Notes: generated from the sequence alone by a model not told the origin. Counted from the stretch's first letter, positions 51,520 to 60,820 are shown. The stretch is 64,000 nt of DNA from Asanoa siamensis (GCF_016862555.1 NZ_BONE01000024.1:47125-111124); one strand, 5' to 3'. Program-made: numbers and translations.

Positions 51520-52473
51520 CTAAACCACCTTCTCCTGCCGGCGGACCAGGGTGAACCACACGGCCGACACCGCGAGGACCACGAGGAAGAACAGCATCGA
51601 CACTGCCGCGGCGTAGCCGACACGGAAGTTGGTGAAGCCTTCGTCGTAGACGAGTTGCAGGATCGAGCGGGTCGCGAAGTTCGGTCCGCCGGCGGTCATC
51701 AGGTACATCTGGTCGAAGACCTTCAACGACGCGATCACCTGCAGCACCGCGACGAGCGTGGTCGTGCGGCCCAGCATCGGGATGGTGATGCTGCGGATCT
51801 GCTGCCACGGCCCGGCGCCGTCCATCGCGGCCGCCTCGTAGAGGTCGCGCGGGATCTCCTGCAGGCCCGCCAGGTAGAGCACGAAGTTGAAGCCGAGCGT
51901 CCACCACACGGTCGTGATGGCCAGTGAGGGCATCGCCCAGGCCGCGTCGCCGAGCCAACTCGGCGGCGTCATGCCCACCTTGGCGAGCGCGGTGTCGAGC
52001 AGCCCCAGCGCCGGCGTGTAGAGCCACATCCAGATCAGGGCCACGACCGCGGACGGCAGGATGTACGGCGCGAAGAACGCCAGCCGGAAGAACCACCGTC
52101 CACGGGCGACCCGGTTGGCCAGCAGGGCCAGCAGGAAGCCGAGGATGACCAGCGGCGGCGTGGTCAGGATCGTGAACCAGAGCGTGTGCCACAGCGACGA
52201 CCAGAAGGCGGCGCTGCCCAACGCCTCGCCGTAGTTGCCGAGCCCAGCGAAACCGTTGAGGCCCGGCTTGACGAGGCTGGCGTTCGTGAAGCTGAGGATG
52301 AGCCCGTACACCGCCGGCCCGATGATGAACAGGAGATAGAGGACGACGAACGGGGCCAGGAAGCCGGCGGCCGGCCGGCCGTGGCCCAGCGTCCCGGCGC
52401 TCGCCCGCGGGGCGGTCGGTGCGATGCCGCGGTGCGCGTCGGTGTCGGTCTGTGCGGATGTCTGCGTTGACAC
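51520..52473 (-). CDS. ABC sugar transporter permease (MalF type) of the arabinoside operon
   Basis: A 317-aa permease with six membrane segments after a Thr/Ala-rich N-terminus, and the EAA loop LYEAAAMDGAGPWQQIRSITIPMLG. The GTG at 52473 follows GGGAGG, which fixes the start; the longer open frame upstream is antisense-like noise over the binding-protein gene. Confidence 0.92.
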   Translation of the reverse strand: MSTQTSAQTDTDAHRGIAPTAPRASAGTLGHGRPAAGFLAPFVVLYLLFIIGPAVYGLILSFTNASLVKPGLNGFAGLGNYGEALGSAAFWSSLWHTLWFTILTTPPLVILGFLLALLANRVARGRWFFRLAFFAPYILPSAVVALIWMWLYTPALGLLDTALAKVGMTPPSWLGDAAWAMPSLAITTVWWTLGFNFVLYLAGLQEIPRDLYEAAAMDGAGPWQQIRSITIPMLGRTTTLVAVLQVIASLKVFDQMYLMTAGGPNFATRSILQLVYDEGFTNFRVGYAAAVSMLFFLVVLAVSAVWFTLVRRQEKVV

Positions 52474-52496
52474 GGGTGCCTCCCGGGACGCGCGGT

Positions 52497-53849
52497 CTAC
52501 AGCGGTGACGCGGTGCCTGCGAGCTGCTCGAGGTTGCCGCGCATCTGGGCGATGGCCTGCTGCGGTGTCGCGGCGCCGGCCAGCACGTCGCCGATGGCCG
52601 AGCCGGTGATGATCTCGAAGTTCGAGCCGGATCCCGAGTACCAGCCGTCCTCGTCGTAGGCGGCGGAGTCCGCGGCCGAGGCGTACTCGGACTGCGGGCT
52701 CATCCGGGCGAACTCGGGGCTCTCCGCGAACGGCAACCAGAGCGGGACGTGGCCGCCCTCCGTCCACGTCCTGCTCTGGTCCAACATGGACCGCACGAAC
52801 GTCAGCGAGCGGTCCAGCCGCGCCTGGTCGCGGTGCGGCTGCTTGGGGAGCACGAACGTGTGCGAGTCGGCCTGGACCGCGTACGAGCCGCCGCCGAAGA
52901 CGTTGGGGAACAACGTCATGCTGAACGGCAGCTTGGCGGTCTGGAACGTCGTGATCTCCCACTCGCCCTGGAAGAAGAAGCCGATCTCACCGTTGGCGAA
53001 CATCGCGATCGAGCCCTGGTAGTCGATCGGGTTGGGAAACAGGCCGTCCCGCGTGAGGCCCTGCATGAACTCCAGCGCCCGGGCGGCCTTCGCGTCGTCG
53101 ATGACGACCTTCGTGCCGTCCTCCGCCAGCATCTTCCCGCCGAGCTGCGCGTAGAAGGACTGGAACATCCGCCACGGCGTCGCGGTCTCCGAGGTGAACG
53201 CGACCGCGCCGCCGAACGTGCCGGTCACCTCCTTCGCCCGCCGCATGGCGTCGACGAAACCCGCCTCACCCTCGAACGGCTTGAGCTTGCCGTCCGCGTC
53301 GAGCAGGCCGGCCTGCTGGCAGATCTCGGTGTTGTAGAACATCACGAACGGGTGGGTGTCGATCGGGATCGCGTACGCCTTGCCGTCGACGAGCCCGGCC
53401 TCCCACGCGCGCCGGTTGAACTTGTCGGGCGACATCCCGTGCCGGGCCAGGTCGTCGGGGAGCAGCTCCTCGAGCAGGTCGGCGCGGACGAGGTTCTTCA
53501 TCCGGGTCAGGTGCGAGATCGCCACCTCGGGCGGCCGGTCACCGACGGTGGCCAGGGACAGCTTGGTGTAGTAGGGATTGCCCCAGGCGAGGGTGACGGC
53601 GGCGAGCTCGACCTCGGGGTGCGCGCTCCGGTAGCCGTCGAGCATCTGCTGCATGCGTACGCCGTCGCCGCCACCGAACAGATTCCAGAAGTCCAGGGTG
53701 CCGGTGTCCCGCTCGGCCCCGAGCCCACCGACAACGGACGAGCACGCCCCGAGCGCACCGCTCGCGCCCAGCCCCACGGCCGCGGCCGCCACCCCCAACA
53801 GCCGCCGGCGACTCACTGCCATGTTCCGCCGATCGGGATCGTTCGCCAT
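52497..53849 (-). CDS. Sugar-binding lipoprotein of the arabinoside ABC importer
   Basis: A 450-aa extracellular solute-binding protein. The N-terminus SRRRLLGVAAAAVGLGASGALGACSS has twin arginines and a lipobox (LGAC), so it is probably a Tat-exported lipoprotein anchored outside. The mature part (TLDFWNLFGGGDGVRMQQMLDGY, FFFQGEWEITTF) is the cluster-B sugar type. ATG at 53849, alternative at 53822 closer to the signal. Linkage to GH51 suggests arabino-oligosaccharides. The 287-bp gap upstream holds no gene; it should contain the operon promoter, but I found no convincing copy of the LacI palindrome there. Confidence 0.92.
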   Translation of the reverse strand: MANDPDRRNMAVSRRRLLGVAAAAVGLGASGALGACSSVVGGLGAERDTGTLDFWNLFGGGDGVRMQQMLDGYRSAHPEVELAAVTLAWGNPYYTKLSLATVGDRPPEVAISHLTRMKNLVRADLLEELLPDDLARHGMSPDKFNRRAWEAGLVDGKAYAIPIDTHPFVMFYNTEICQQAGLLDADGKLKPFEGEAGFVDAMRRAKEVTGTFGGAVAFTSETATPWRMFQSFYAQLGGKMLAEDGTKVVIDDAKAARALEFMQGLTRDGLFPNPIDYQGSIAMFANGEIGFFFQGEWEITTFQTAKLPFSMTLFPNVFGGGSYAVQADSHTFVLPKQPHRDQARLDRSLTFVRSMLDQSRTWTEGGHVPLWLPFAESPEFARMSPQSEYASAADSAAYDEDGWYSGSGSNFEIITGSAIGDVLAGAATPQQAIAQMRGNLEQLAGTASPL

Positions 53850-54136
53850 ATCGTTTCAACCCTTTCCGCGTCGGCGCGTTGACTGAGCCTCGCCGTCGTG
53901 TGGAGGGCGCGTCCACAGGTTGGCTTTCGCAAACTCAGAAAGGCCGGGCACGAATCGAGAAAGATCCGCAGGGCTCGGCGTCGCCCGGGTGACACGTTCG
54001 CGTCAGGTTTGCGTAGGCGCGGCGTGGTCGGTGGGCGCGACGGGGCCCGCTCGGCAGGCGGCCGGCGGACGCCGCGTGGCTCTCCGTGGGCAAGGACCGA
54101 AACGCAAAGCAGAAATCACCCCGACTGATAAGTCGG

Positions 54137-54877
54137 TCAGGCGCGCGGTGGTCCCTGCGCGATCCGCGCGGCCGCCGCGGCCAGGTCGCCGCGCCACCAG
54201 CCGAGCGCCTCCACCCACCAGGTGGCGCCCGCCGCCGCGTACGGGGTGACCTCGGCCGCCGTCGACGACGCTCCTTCGATCGTCAGGTCCAGGTGGTCGC
54301 CGCCGAGCCCGCGCAGGAAGCGGCCCGCCTCCGCGACGTCCTCGACCGTGCGCGCCGCGTCGAACAGCGGTGCCGCGCCGTCGAAGCGGGCCGCCCGACG
54401 CAGGCCCGCCCGGCGGGGCCAGCGCCCACCGCACCAGATCGGCATCCGCGGCACGCCCCACGACGACCAGAGCCCCGTCAGCGTCGAGAGGCCCGCGTCG
54501 AGCGCCCGCCCCCGCGCCCGCAGGGAAGGGTCCAGCCCGAAGGCGGCGTACTCCTCGTCGAGCGACCCGATCGTCGCCAGCACCGTCAGCCGCCCGCCCG
54601 AGAGCGCCGAGAGCGCCGCCGTGTCGCGGGCCACGTCCTGCACCTGACGGCGCGGCAGCACCACGGTGAGGATGAGCTGGACCCGCGAGGTCCGGGCCGC
54701 GATCGCCGCCGCCGCGACCGTGGAGCTCGTGACCGGCCAGCCGGGCTCGTCGAAGAGCAGGTGGTCCCAGAGCTGGATCCCGTCCCAGCCGTGCGACTCC
54801 GCGCTGACCGCCAGGTCGACCAGGGGACCGATCTCGCCGAAGATGCCGACGGTCGGGAGGCCGAGCGCGTACCTCAT
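54137..54877 (-). CDS. Luciferase-like (LLM class) flavin-dependent oxidoreductase
   Basis: A 246-aa TIM-barrel of the bacterial luciferase/F420 family: RYALGLPTVGIFGEIGPLVDLAVSAESHGWDGIQLWDHLLF at the start, VQLILTVVLPRRQVQDVARDTAALSALSGGRLTV and PIWCGGRWPRRAGLRRAARFDGAAPL. It is shorter than typical two-domain members (300-340 aa). F420 or FMN use cannot be told from sequence alone. The ATG overlaps the ROK gene stop by 4 bp, so it is translated with a sugar regulator, an odd setting for this family. Confidence 0.82.
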   Translation of the reverse strand: MRYALGLPTVGIFGEIGPLVDLAVSAESHGWDGIQLWDHLLFDEPGWPVTSSTVAAAAIAARTSRVQLILTVVLPRRQVQDVARDTAALSALSGGRLTVLATIGSLDEEYAAFGLDPSLRARGRALDAGLSTLTGLWSSWGVPRMPIWCGGRWPRRAGLRRAARFDGAAPLFDAARTVEDVAEAGRFLRGLGGDHLDLTIEGASSTAAEVTPYAAAGATWWVEALGWWRGDLAAAAARIAQGPPRA

Positions 54878-56043
54878 GCGCGGCGCGGTGCGACCGGCGC
54901 CGACAGGCCCGCGCTGAACAGGCGGGCGTCGACCTCGTTGAGCGACAGCTTCAGCGCGCCGAGCGCCACCGAGTCGGCGCCCAGCGTCGACGCCCGGACC
55001 TCCGGCATCCGCAGGCACAGCCGCTCGAGCTCGCGGCGCAGGGGGTCGAGCACCAGGTCGGCCGAGCGGGAGAAGCCGCCGCCGAAGACCACGACCTGCG
55101 GGTCGAGGGTGAGGACGAGGGCGGCGGCGCCGACGGCGAGGTCCTTGACGTAGCGGCGGACGGCCGTGCGCGCCGCCCGGTCGCCCTCGCGCGCCGCGTT
55201 GAACACCCAGGCCGCCGCGTCGTCCGGGCTGACGCTGGCCGGGACGCCCGGGCACCTCTGCAGGTGCTCGGGTGCGTCGAGCCAGCGGACCTGCTTGAGG
55301 GCGCCGATCTCGCCGGCCGCGCCGCCGAAGCCGCGGCGCAGGACGCCGTCGATGATCAGGCCCGCGCCGTTCCGCATGCCGCCGAGCAGGTAGACGATGT
55401 CGTCGGCGTCGGTGGCGGCGCCCTTCCAGCGTTCGGCCAGCGCGGCGAGCTTGCAGTCGTTCTCCACCAGGATCGGGCAGGTGAACCGGCCGGCCAGGTG
55501 GGCGGGCAGGTCGACGCTCTTCCAGCCGGGCAGCGGGGTGAAGAAGCTGGTCTGCCCGGCCGCGTCGACGGCGCCCGTGACCGCGACCGTCACGGCCCAG
55601 ATGTCCGTGAAGTCCTTGCCCGCGTCGGACACACAGGCGTTGATCACCTTGTCGAGCTCGGCGAGCCGCTTGGCGGGGCCGGCGTCCGCGGCGACGGACC
55701 GGCGTACCGAATGCACGATGTTGCCGTCGAGGTCGGCGAGCAGCGCCAGGATCTTGTGGACGCCCACGTCGACGCCGAGCACGTGCCCGGCGCCGGAGCG
55801 GAACTGGTAGCGGCGTGCGGGCCGGCCGACCGCGCTGCTCGCACCGGGCTCCAGCACGCTCGCCCAACCGTCGGTGACGAGCCCCTGCGCGATGACGTCG
55901 ACGGCCGGCCGGGACAGCCCGGTGCGCTGCGACAGCTCGGTGACGGTGGACGGCGGGTGGTCGCGGAGCGCGCGCACGATGCTCAACGAGTTGAGCTCGC
56001 GCAGCCGCGACAGGTCCGTTCCGGTGGTCGCCAGCTCTGTCAC
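54874..56043 (-). CDS. ROK-family transcriptional repressor
   Basis: A 389-aa NagC/XylR-type regulator. Winged HTH at about 15-75 (NSLSIVRALRDHPPSTVTELSQRTGLSRPAVDVIAQGLVTDGW), then an ROK sugar-binding domain with GVDVGVHKILALLADLDG. The zinc motif of the family is only partly visible around PEHLQRCPG, with fewer cysteines than usual. A GTG start at 56043 follows AAGGGAC. The 51-bp gap to the alpha-galactosidase gene carries the motif TAATACG-N11-ACAAAAT, found again at 60897-60921. Confidence 0.9.
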   Translation of the reverse strand: MTELATTGTDLSRLRELNSLSIVRALRDHPPSTVTELSQRTGLSRPAVDVIAQGLVTDGWASVLEPGASSAVGRPARRYQFRSGAGHVLGVDVGVHKILALLADLDGNIVHSVRRSVAADAGPAKRLAELDKVINACVSDAGKDFTDIWAVTVAVTGAVDAAGQTSFFTPLPGWKSVDLPAHLAGRFTCPILVENDCKLAALAERWKGAATDADDIVYLLGGMRNGAGLIIDGVLRRGFGGAAGEIGALKQVRWLDAPEHLQRCPGVPASVSPDDAAAWVFNAAREGDRAARTAVRRYVKDLAVGAAALVLTLDPQVVVFGGGFSRSADLVLDPLRRELERLCLRMPEVRASTLGADSVALGALKLSLNEVDARLFSAGLSAPVAPRRA

Positions 56044-56060
56044 ACTGTGTCCCTTTTTCC

Positions 56061-56085
56061 TAATACGCTTTGACCTTTACAAAAT
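56061..56085 (+). promoter_or_regulatory. Bipartite motif TAATACG-N11-ACAAAAT, copy 1
   Basis: Read on the plus strand, 18 bp upstream of the ROK start codon. Both 7-mers and the 11-nt spacing are identical to copy 2 at 60897-60921 in the transporter/DUF4832 promoter region. The AT-rich composition stands out against the surrounding GC. Best explained as an operator for the ROK protein. Confidence 0.65.
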
Positions 56086-56094
56086 AGCCGAGGG

Positions 56095-57582
56095 TCAGGA
56101 GATCGGGTACGCCCCGGCGGTGGGACCGATCGCGGCGGTGAAGTCCACCGGGCGACCATCGACGGAGTACGCGTACCGGGAGAGCCGCTGGACCGACGGC
56201 CGCGCCGTCAGGTAGCCCACCATCGCGTCGAGCTCCGTCGGCGTCAGCCAGCTCGGCGGGTCGGAGATCGCCCGGAACCGGCAGATGTCGGCCAGGTCCC
56301 GCAGCCAGGCGAGCTGCTGGTCGGTGAGCAGGTTGAGCCGGCTGCGGAAATAGATGACGTCGGGGTCGACCTCGACCAGCGGCTGCTGCCACAGCCGGTG
56401 CACGGTGTTGACCACGGCGTTGCGGGCCATCGCGTCGGACGGGTCGTCGCTGGCGTAGTTCTGCCACATCGGCGCGACGTCGGGCCCGCTGCGCAGCCCG
56501 TCCAGGATGCCCAGCGACGGCAGCAGGATCGCCCCGCTGCCGAGCAGGTAGACGTCGTCGCCGGCGACCCGCCGGATCAGCGCGAGCGCGTCGCGGTAGG
56601 TCTGCTCGCGCTCCGCGGCGTCGACCCGCGCGCCGGGCGCGGCCCCCGCGTTGATGAAGTCGAGCTTGAGATATTTGAAGCCCCACTCGTGCACCACCCG
56701 GTGCGTGAGCGCGGCGATGTGGTCCAGTGTGGCCGGTCGCGACAGGTCGAGCGCGTGGTAGCCGCTGCCCCAGTTGTGGCCCGCGATCACCCGGTCGCCG
56801 CGGCCGTCGCGCAGCAGCAGTTCCGGCGCCACCGGCGCGTCCGGCAGGGCGATGAACGGCGCCAGCCACAGCCCGGGCGTCATACCGGCGTCGGTGATCC
56901 GGTCGGCCAGCGCCCGCATCCCCGACGGGAACTTCTGGTTGGGCTCCCAGTCGCCGACCAGCCGCTCCCAGCCGTCGTCGACCTGCACGACGTCGAACGG
57001 CAGGCCGCGCAGGTCGTCGAGGTCCTTGGCGAGCTGCTGCTCGGTGATCGTCTCGTAGTACGCGTACCAGGAGCACCAGACGTTGCCCGCCGTCCGTGAG
57101 CTGCTGCCGAGCCGGGCGGCCAACTGCCGGGTGTACGCGGCGAACACCTCGTCCTCCGGCCCGTAGGCGGCGAACCAGGGCGCGGCACCGCTCTCGTAGA
57201 AGCCCGCCAGGGCGTCGCGGTCGGAGGTCAGGCGCGGCACGCCGAGCCCGAGGGCGCCGAGGAGCAGCACGTTGCCGTCGCCGGCGTCGAGCGCGGCCAC
57301 CGCCGAGGAGTGGTGCCGGCCCGCCTCGTCCCAGGCGTCGTCGTCGGCCGTCACCCGGCGCTGCGGGTTCGCGATCCGCAGCGGTGGCTCGGACAGCCGC
57401 CGCCAGCCGCAGGGACTCCACGAGTTCTGCCCGTGCCGGTAGAACAGGGCGTCGCCCAGTCCGTGCAGCAGCGCCACCCGGCCCGGCGGGAGGACCAAAC
57501 CCCCGTCGGCTGCTTGCGGGCTGCCAGGGCCATCGTGCTCGAGTGCGAAGGTACGGCCGGACAGCTCGATGAGCAGTGCCAT
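56095..57582 (-). CDS. Alpha-galactosidase-like hydrolase, GH36/melibiase type (cytoplasmic)
   Basis: A 495-aa clan GH-D enzyme. GNVWCSWYAYYETITEQQL (about 167-185), DVVQVDDGWERLVGDWEPNQKFPSGM, the nucleophile D308 in KYLKLDFI, and the acid/base candidate D368 in GLRSGPDVAP. It is shorter than the usual ~700-aa GH36, with a small N-terminal beta domain. There is no signal peptide, so it acts on imported sugar. The ATG at 57582 follows GGAGAAC. It comes after the binding-protein gene in the operon. Specificity for alpha-galactosides versus other alpha-glycosides is inferred. Confidence 0.85.
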   Translation of the reverse strand: MALLIELSGRTFALEHDGPGSPQAADGGLVLPPGRVALLHGLGDALFYRHGQNSWSPCGWRRLSEPPLRIANPQRRVTADDDAWDEAGRHHSSAVAALDAGDGNVLLLGALGLGVPRLTSDRDALAGFYESGAAPWFAAYGPEDEVFAAYTRQLAARLGSSSRTAGNVWCSWYAYYETITEQQLAKDLDDLRGLPFDVVQVDDGWERLVGDWEPNQKFPSGMRALADRITDAGMTPGLWLAPFIALPDAPVAPELLLRDGRGDRVIAGHNWGSGYHALDLSRPATLDHIAALTHRVVHEWGFKYLKLDFINAGAAPGARVDAAEREQTYRDALALIRRVAGDDVYLLGSGAILLPSLGILDGLRSGPDVAPMWQNYASDDPSDAMARNAVVNTVHRLWQQPLVEVDPDVIYFRSRLNLLTDQQLAWLRDLADICRFRAISDPPSWLTPTELDAMVGYLTARPSVQRLSRYAYSVDGRPVDFTAAIGPTAGAYPIS

Positions 57583-57604
57583 TGTTCTCCTCGGCGGGTA
57601 GGGC

Positions 57605-57639
57605 GGCGCGGCGGGCAGATGGGTCGTGCCCGCCGCGCC
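57605..57639 (-). promoter_or_regulatory. Intra-operon hairpin between binding-protein and alpha-galactosidase genes
   Basis: GGCGCGGCGGGCA (57605-57617) and TGCCCGCCGCGCC (57627-57639) form a perfect 13-bp stem with a 9-nt loop, 15 bp after the binding-protein stop. It could be a partial terminator or mRNA-stabilising stem, so that binding protein is made in excess of the hydrolase. Confidence 0.7.
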
Positions 57640-57653
57640 GGAGTCGATCAGAG

Positions 57654-59003
57654 TTACTTGAAGAGCGCGTTGACCTGCTCGTTGGCCTTCTTCAGCGCGG
57701 TCGCCGAGTCGGTCCGGCCCAGCACCGCCGACTGGATGGCGTCCTGGACGATCTTGCTGACCTCGCTGCCGTGGTCGGTGATCGGCAGGAAGAACGTGCC
57801 GTTCGGTGCCGTGGCCTGGTCGATGAATGCCCGCACGTCCCGGCCCTTGCCCTCGTGGGCCGCGAGAGCCTTGTCGCTGGCGGTCTTGATGGCCGGAAAG
57901 ACGACCGCGTTGCCGCCGACGATGTCCTGGCAGTCGCTGGAGGCGAGGAACTTGACCCACTTCCAGGCCTCGTCCTTGTGCTCGGTGCCCGCCCAGATCG
58001 CGTCCGAGAGGCCGTTGATGGCCGACTTTCGGCCCTGTGGCCCGGCCGGCAGCGGCGCGAACGCGAACTTCACCTTCGCCGAGTCACCCAGGTAGCTGTT
58101 GATCATCCAGGAGCCGGTGATGGTCATCGCACCCTTGCCGGCGTTCAGCAGCGCGTCCCTGGCCAACGTCGACTTGAGGTCCAGCGCCGGGCTGTAGCCC
58201 TTGGCGATCAGCGACTTGTACCAGTCGATCACCTGCGCGAGCCGCGGGTCGTCGTACTTGAACTGGGTGCCCCACGGGTTCTTGTCGAGGTAGGTGAACC
58301 CGAGCATGGCGGCGAAGTTGCCCCAGCCGTTCTGGCCCTGCGAGCCGTCGCCCCACTCGGGCAGGAACCCGTACACCTTCACCTTGGTCTTGTCGAACGC
58401 CGGATCCAACCCGTTCTTGCCGTTGTTGTCCACAGTGGCCTTGGCGATGGCCTGCTCGAAGGTGCCGCCGTCGGTCGGGTTCCAGGACAGGTCCTCGAGC
58501 GCGGCCGCGTCGAGCCCCTGGGCCTTGAGGTGGTCGGTGTTGTACACCACGGCCATCGTGTCCCAGTCCTTCGGCAGGCCGTACCGCTTGCCGTCCTTCT
58601 CGAACAGGCCGGCCAGGCCCGCCTGATATTGCGAGAGGTCGACGTTGTCGGCCTTGACGTAGGGCTCCAGGTCGAGGATCTGGCCCGACGTCACGAACTG
58701 CGGGTAGTAGGAGCCCTGGTTGGTCCAGACGTCGGGGGCGTCGCCGGCGGCGACCTGGGTGGTCAGGTTCTGCCAGTAGACGTCCCAGGCCGACTGGCTG
58801 ATCTTGATGGTGATGTTCGGGTTGTCCGCGTGGAACGCGTCCGCGCAGGCCTGGTAGGACGCCTTCTGGTTGTCGTCCCAGAGCCAGTAGTCCAGGGTGA
58901 CGGCGTCGCCGCCGGCTTCGTCGCCGGAGGACGAACAGGCGGCCAGCCCGGCCGCGACGGCCAACGACAGCAGCGCTGCCCCGGCTCGTGATCTGCGGAT
59001 CAT
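57654..59003 (-). CDS. Sugar-binding lipoprotein of the alpha-galactosidase operon
   Basis: A 449-aa extracellular solute-binding protein with a lipoprotein signal (MIRRSRAGAALLSLAVAAGLAACSSSG, lipobox LAAC). The mature part has VTLDYWLWDDNQKASYQACADAFHADNP and DWDTMAVVYNTDHL, as in the oligosaccharide-binding ABC family. ATG at 59003. Two permease genes lie upstream. The substrate is probably an alpha-galactoside or the product of the DUF4832 proteins. Confidence 0.92.
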   Translation of the reverse strand: MIRRSRAGAALLSLAVAAGLAACSSSGDEAGGDAVTLDYWLWDDNQKASYQACADAFHADNPNITIKISQSAWDVYWQNLTTQVAAGDAPDVWTNQGSYYPQFVTSGQILDLEPYVKADNVDLSQYQAGLAGLFEKDGKRYGLPKDWDTMAVVYNTDHLKAQGLDAAALEDLSWNPTDGGTFEQAIAKATVDNNGKNGLDPAFDKTKVKVYGFLPEWGDGSQGQNGWGNFAAMLGFTYLDKNPWGTQFKYDDPRLAQVIDWYKSLIAKGYSPALDLKSTLARDALLNAGKGAMTITGSWMINSYLGDSAKVKFAFAPLPAGPQGRKSAINGLSDAIWAGTEHKDEAWKWVKFLASSDCQDIVGGNAVVFPAIKTASDKALAAHEGKGRDVRAFIDQATAPNGTFFLPITDHGSEVSKIVQDAIQSAVLGRTDSATALKKANEQVNALFK

Positions 59004-59030
59004 CTCAGCCTCTTCTCTGCGGGAAAGGGG

Positions 59031-59912
59031 TCACTTGCTTCCGGTGAAGTTCAGGGACTGGACCAGGCGCCGGCCCATGAAGACGAGCAGCACCAGGACG
59101 GGCACGACCGAGAGCGTCGAGGCGGCCATCAGGCCGGTCCAGTCGGGTTGCGTGTTGGGTGACTGCTGCAGGAACACGCCCAGCGCGACCGTGACGAGCC
59201 GGTTCTCCTCGGCCCGGCCGACCAGCAGCGGCCAGAGGTAGTCCTTCCAGGCCCAGACGATCGTGGTGAGCCCGATCGTGATCAGCGGGCCGCGGCTCAT
59301 CGGCAGCGCGATGCGCCAGAAGACGCCCCAGGGGCCGTTGCCGTCGAGGATCGCCGCCTCCTCGACGTCGCGCGGGAGCGACAGGAAGAACTGGCGGAGG
59401 AAGAACACCGCGAACGGCGTCATCAGCAGGCTGGGCGCGACCATGCCGGCCATCGTGTTGATGAGGCCGAGCTCCTTGACGAACACGAAGTTCGGCAGCA
59501 GCGTGAAGATCGGTGGCACCATGAGCGCGCTGATCAGGATGCCGAACACCAGGTCCCGGCCGGGAAAGCGCAGGCGGGCGAAGGCGTAACCGGCCATCGC
59601 GCAGAACAGCGTCTGGAACCCGGCGATCAGCGCGCAGTAGACGACCGAGTTGACCAGGTAGCGGGCGAAGTCGACGTGCGCGCCCGACCCGCCGGCGGCC
59701 CGGGCCTCGGCCTCGCTGGTCAGGCCCAGCACCCGGGCGAAGTTGACGAGCGTCGGGTTGTCGGGCAGCAGTGCCGAGCTGTCGGTGTACATGTCGGCGG
59801 CCGGGGTGATCGCGGTGCGGACCATCCACCAGAAGGGGAAGACGCTGCCCACGACGACCACGGTGAGCACCGTCCAGCCGAGCACCCGGCCGGGACTGAA
59901 CCTCCTGCGCAT
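59031..59912 (-). CDS. ABC sugar transporter permease (MalG type) of the alpha-galactosidase operon
   Basis: A 293-aa permease with six membrane segments, a somewhat long first periplasmic loop (ADMYTDSSALLPDNP to GSGAHVDFARYL) and the EAA loop VEEAAILDGNGPWGVFWRIALPMSRGP. The ATG at 59912 lies 8 bp after the other permease. Confidence 0.92.
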   Translation of the reverse strand: MRRRFSPGRVLGWTVLTVVVVGSVFPFWWMVRTAITPAADMYTDSSALLPDNPTLVNFARVLGLTSEAEARAAGGSGAHVDFARYLVNSVVYCALIAGFQTLFCAMAGYAFARLRFPGRDLVFGILISALMVPPIFTLLPNFVFVKELGLINTMAGMVAPSLLMTPFAVFFLRQFFLSLPRDVEEAAILDGNGPWGVFWRIALPMSRGPLITIGLTTIVWAWKDYLWPLLVGRAEENRLVTVALGVFLQQSPNTQPDWTGLMAASTLSVVPVLVLLVFMGRRLVQSLNFTGSK

Positions 59913-59920
59913 CACGCCCC

Positions 59921-60820
59921 CTACGCCAGATCCGAGCGGGACGCGCGCAGCAGGCGCATCTGTACCGCGGTGAGGACGCCGAGGATCAGCGCCAGGCAGA
60001 TCGCCGCGGCGGCGGCGTACCCCAGGTGGAAGAACCGGAAGGCTTCCTCGTAGATGAAGAAGTAGATGGCGCGGGTCGCGCCGACCGGGTCGCCCTTGGT
60101 GGTCACCGCGATCGTGTCGAAGATCTGGAACGACCCGATCAGGGAGACCACGAGGACCAGCGCGAGTACGGGTCGCAGCAGCGGCAGGGTGACGCGGCGG
60201 AACATCCGCCACTCGCCGGCGCCGTCGATCGCCGCGCTCTCGTAGAGGTACTGCGGGATCTGCAGCATGCCGGCGTAGAGCAGCAGCGCCGTGTAGCCGG
60301 TGTAGGACCAGGTGTTGATGGCCGCGATGGACGGCATGGCCAGGCTCGCGTCGGACAGGAACCCGACCGGGCCGATCCCCACCGTGCCGAGCAGGTGGTT
60401 GAGGAAGCCGAGGTTGGTGTCCAGCAACCACATCCACAGCAGGCCGACGGTCACGTTGGGGACGAGCCAGGGGAGCAGCAGCGTCGCCCGCAGCACGACC
60501 GAGCGGGTGAGCCGGTGCATCAGGGCCGCGATCGCCAGGGCCAGCAACGTCTGCGAGCCGATGTTGAGCAGCACGTACCAGGCCGTGACCTTCAGCGCGT
60601 TCCAGAAGTCGCCGTCGCGCATCAGCGCGGAGTAGTTCTCCGCGCCGACGAACGAGGGCGTGTTGAGCATCGTGTAGTCGGTGACCGAGTACCACAGGCC
60701 GCGGACGGCCGGGTAGCCGTAGAAGACCCCGAAGCCGGCCAGCACCGGCACGAGGAACCACCACGCCGCGCGGCGGTCGTCGCGCCGTCTCGCGGGATGG
60801 TGCGGTGTCGAGCTTGTCAT
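59921..60820 (-). CDS. ABC sugar transporter permease (MalF type) of the alpha-galactosidase operon
   Basis: A 299-aa permease, first gene of the operon, with six membrane segments and the EAA loop LYESAAIDGAGEWRMFRRVTLPLLRPV. The ATG at 60820 follows AGAGGCG; the longer open frame upstream crosses the promoter and is rejected. As in the arabinoside operon, no ATPase gene is present, so a shared MsiK-type ATPase elsewhere is expected. Confidence 0.93.
   Translation of the reverse strand: MTSSTPHHPARRRDDRRAAWWFLVPVLAGFGVFYGYPAVRGLWYSVTDYTMLNTPSFVGAENYSALMRDGDFWNALKVTAWYVLLNIGSQTLLALAIAALMHRLTRSVVLRATLLLPWLVPNVTVGLLWMWLLDTNLGFLNHLLGTVGIGPVGFLSDASLAMPSIAAINTWSYTGYTALLLYAGMLQIPQYLYESAAIDGAGEWRMFRRVTLPLLRPVLALVLVVSLIGSFQIFDTIAVTTKGDPVGATRAIYFFIYEEAFRFFHLGYAAAAAICLALILGVLTAVQMRLLRASRSDLA

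Noticed and set aside
54121..54136. CCGACT-GATA-AGTCGG hairpin next to the luciferase-like gene stop
   Set aside because: The stem is only 6 bp. It is too weak to call as a terminator, though its position would suit one.
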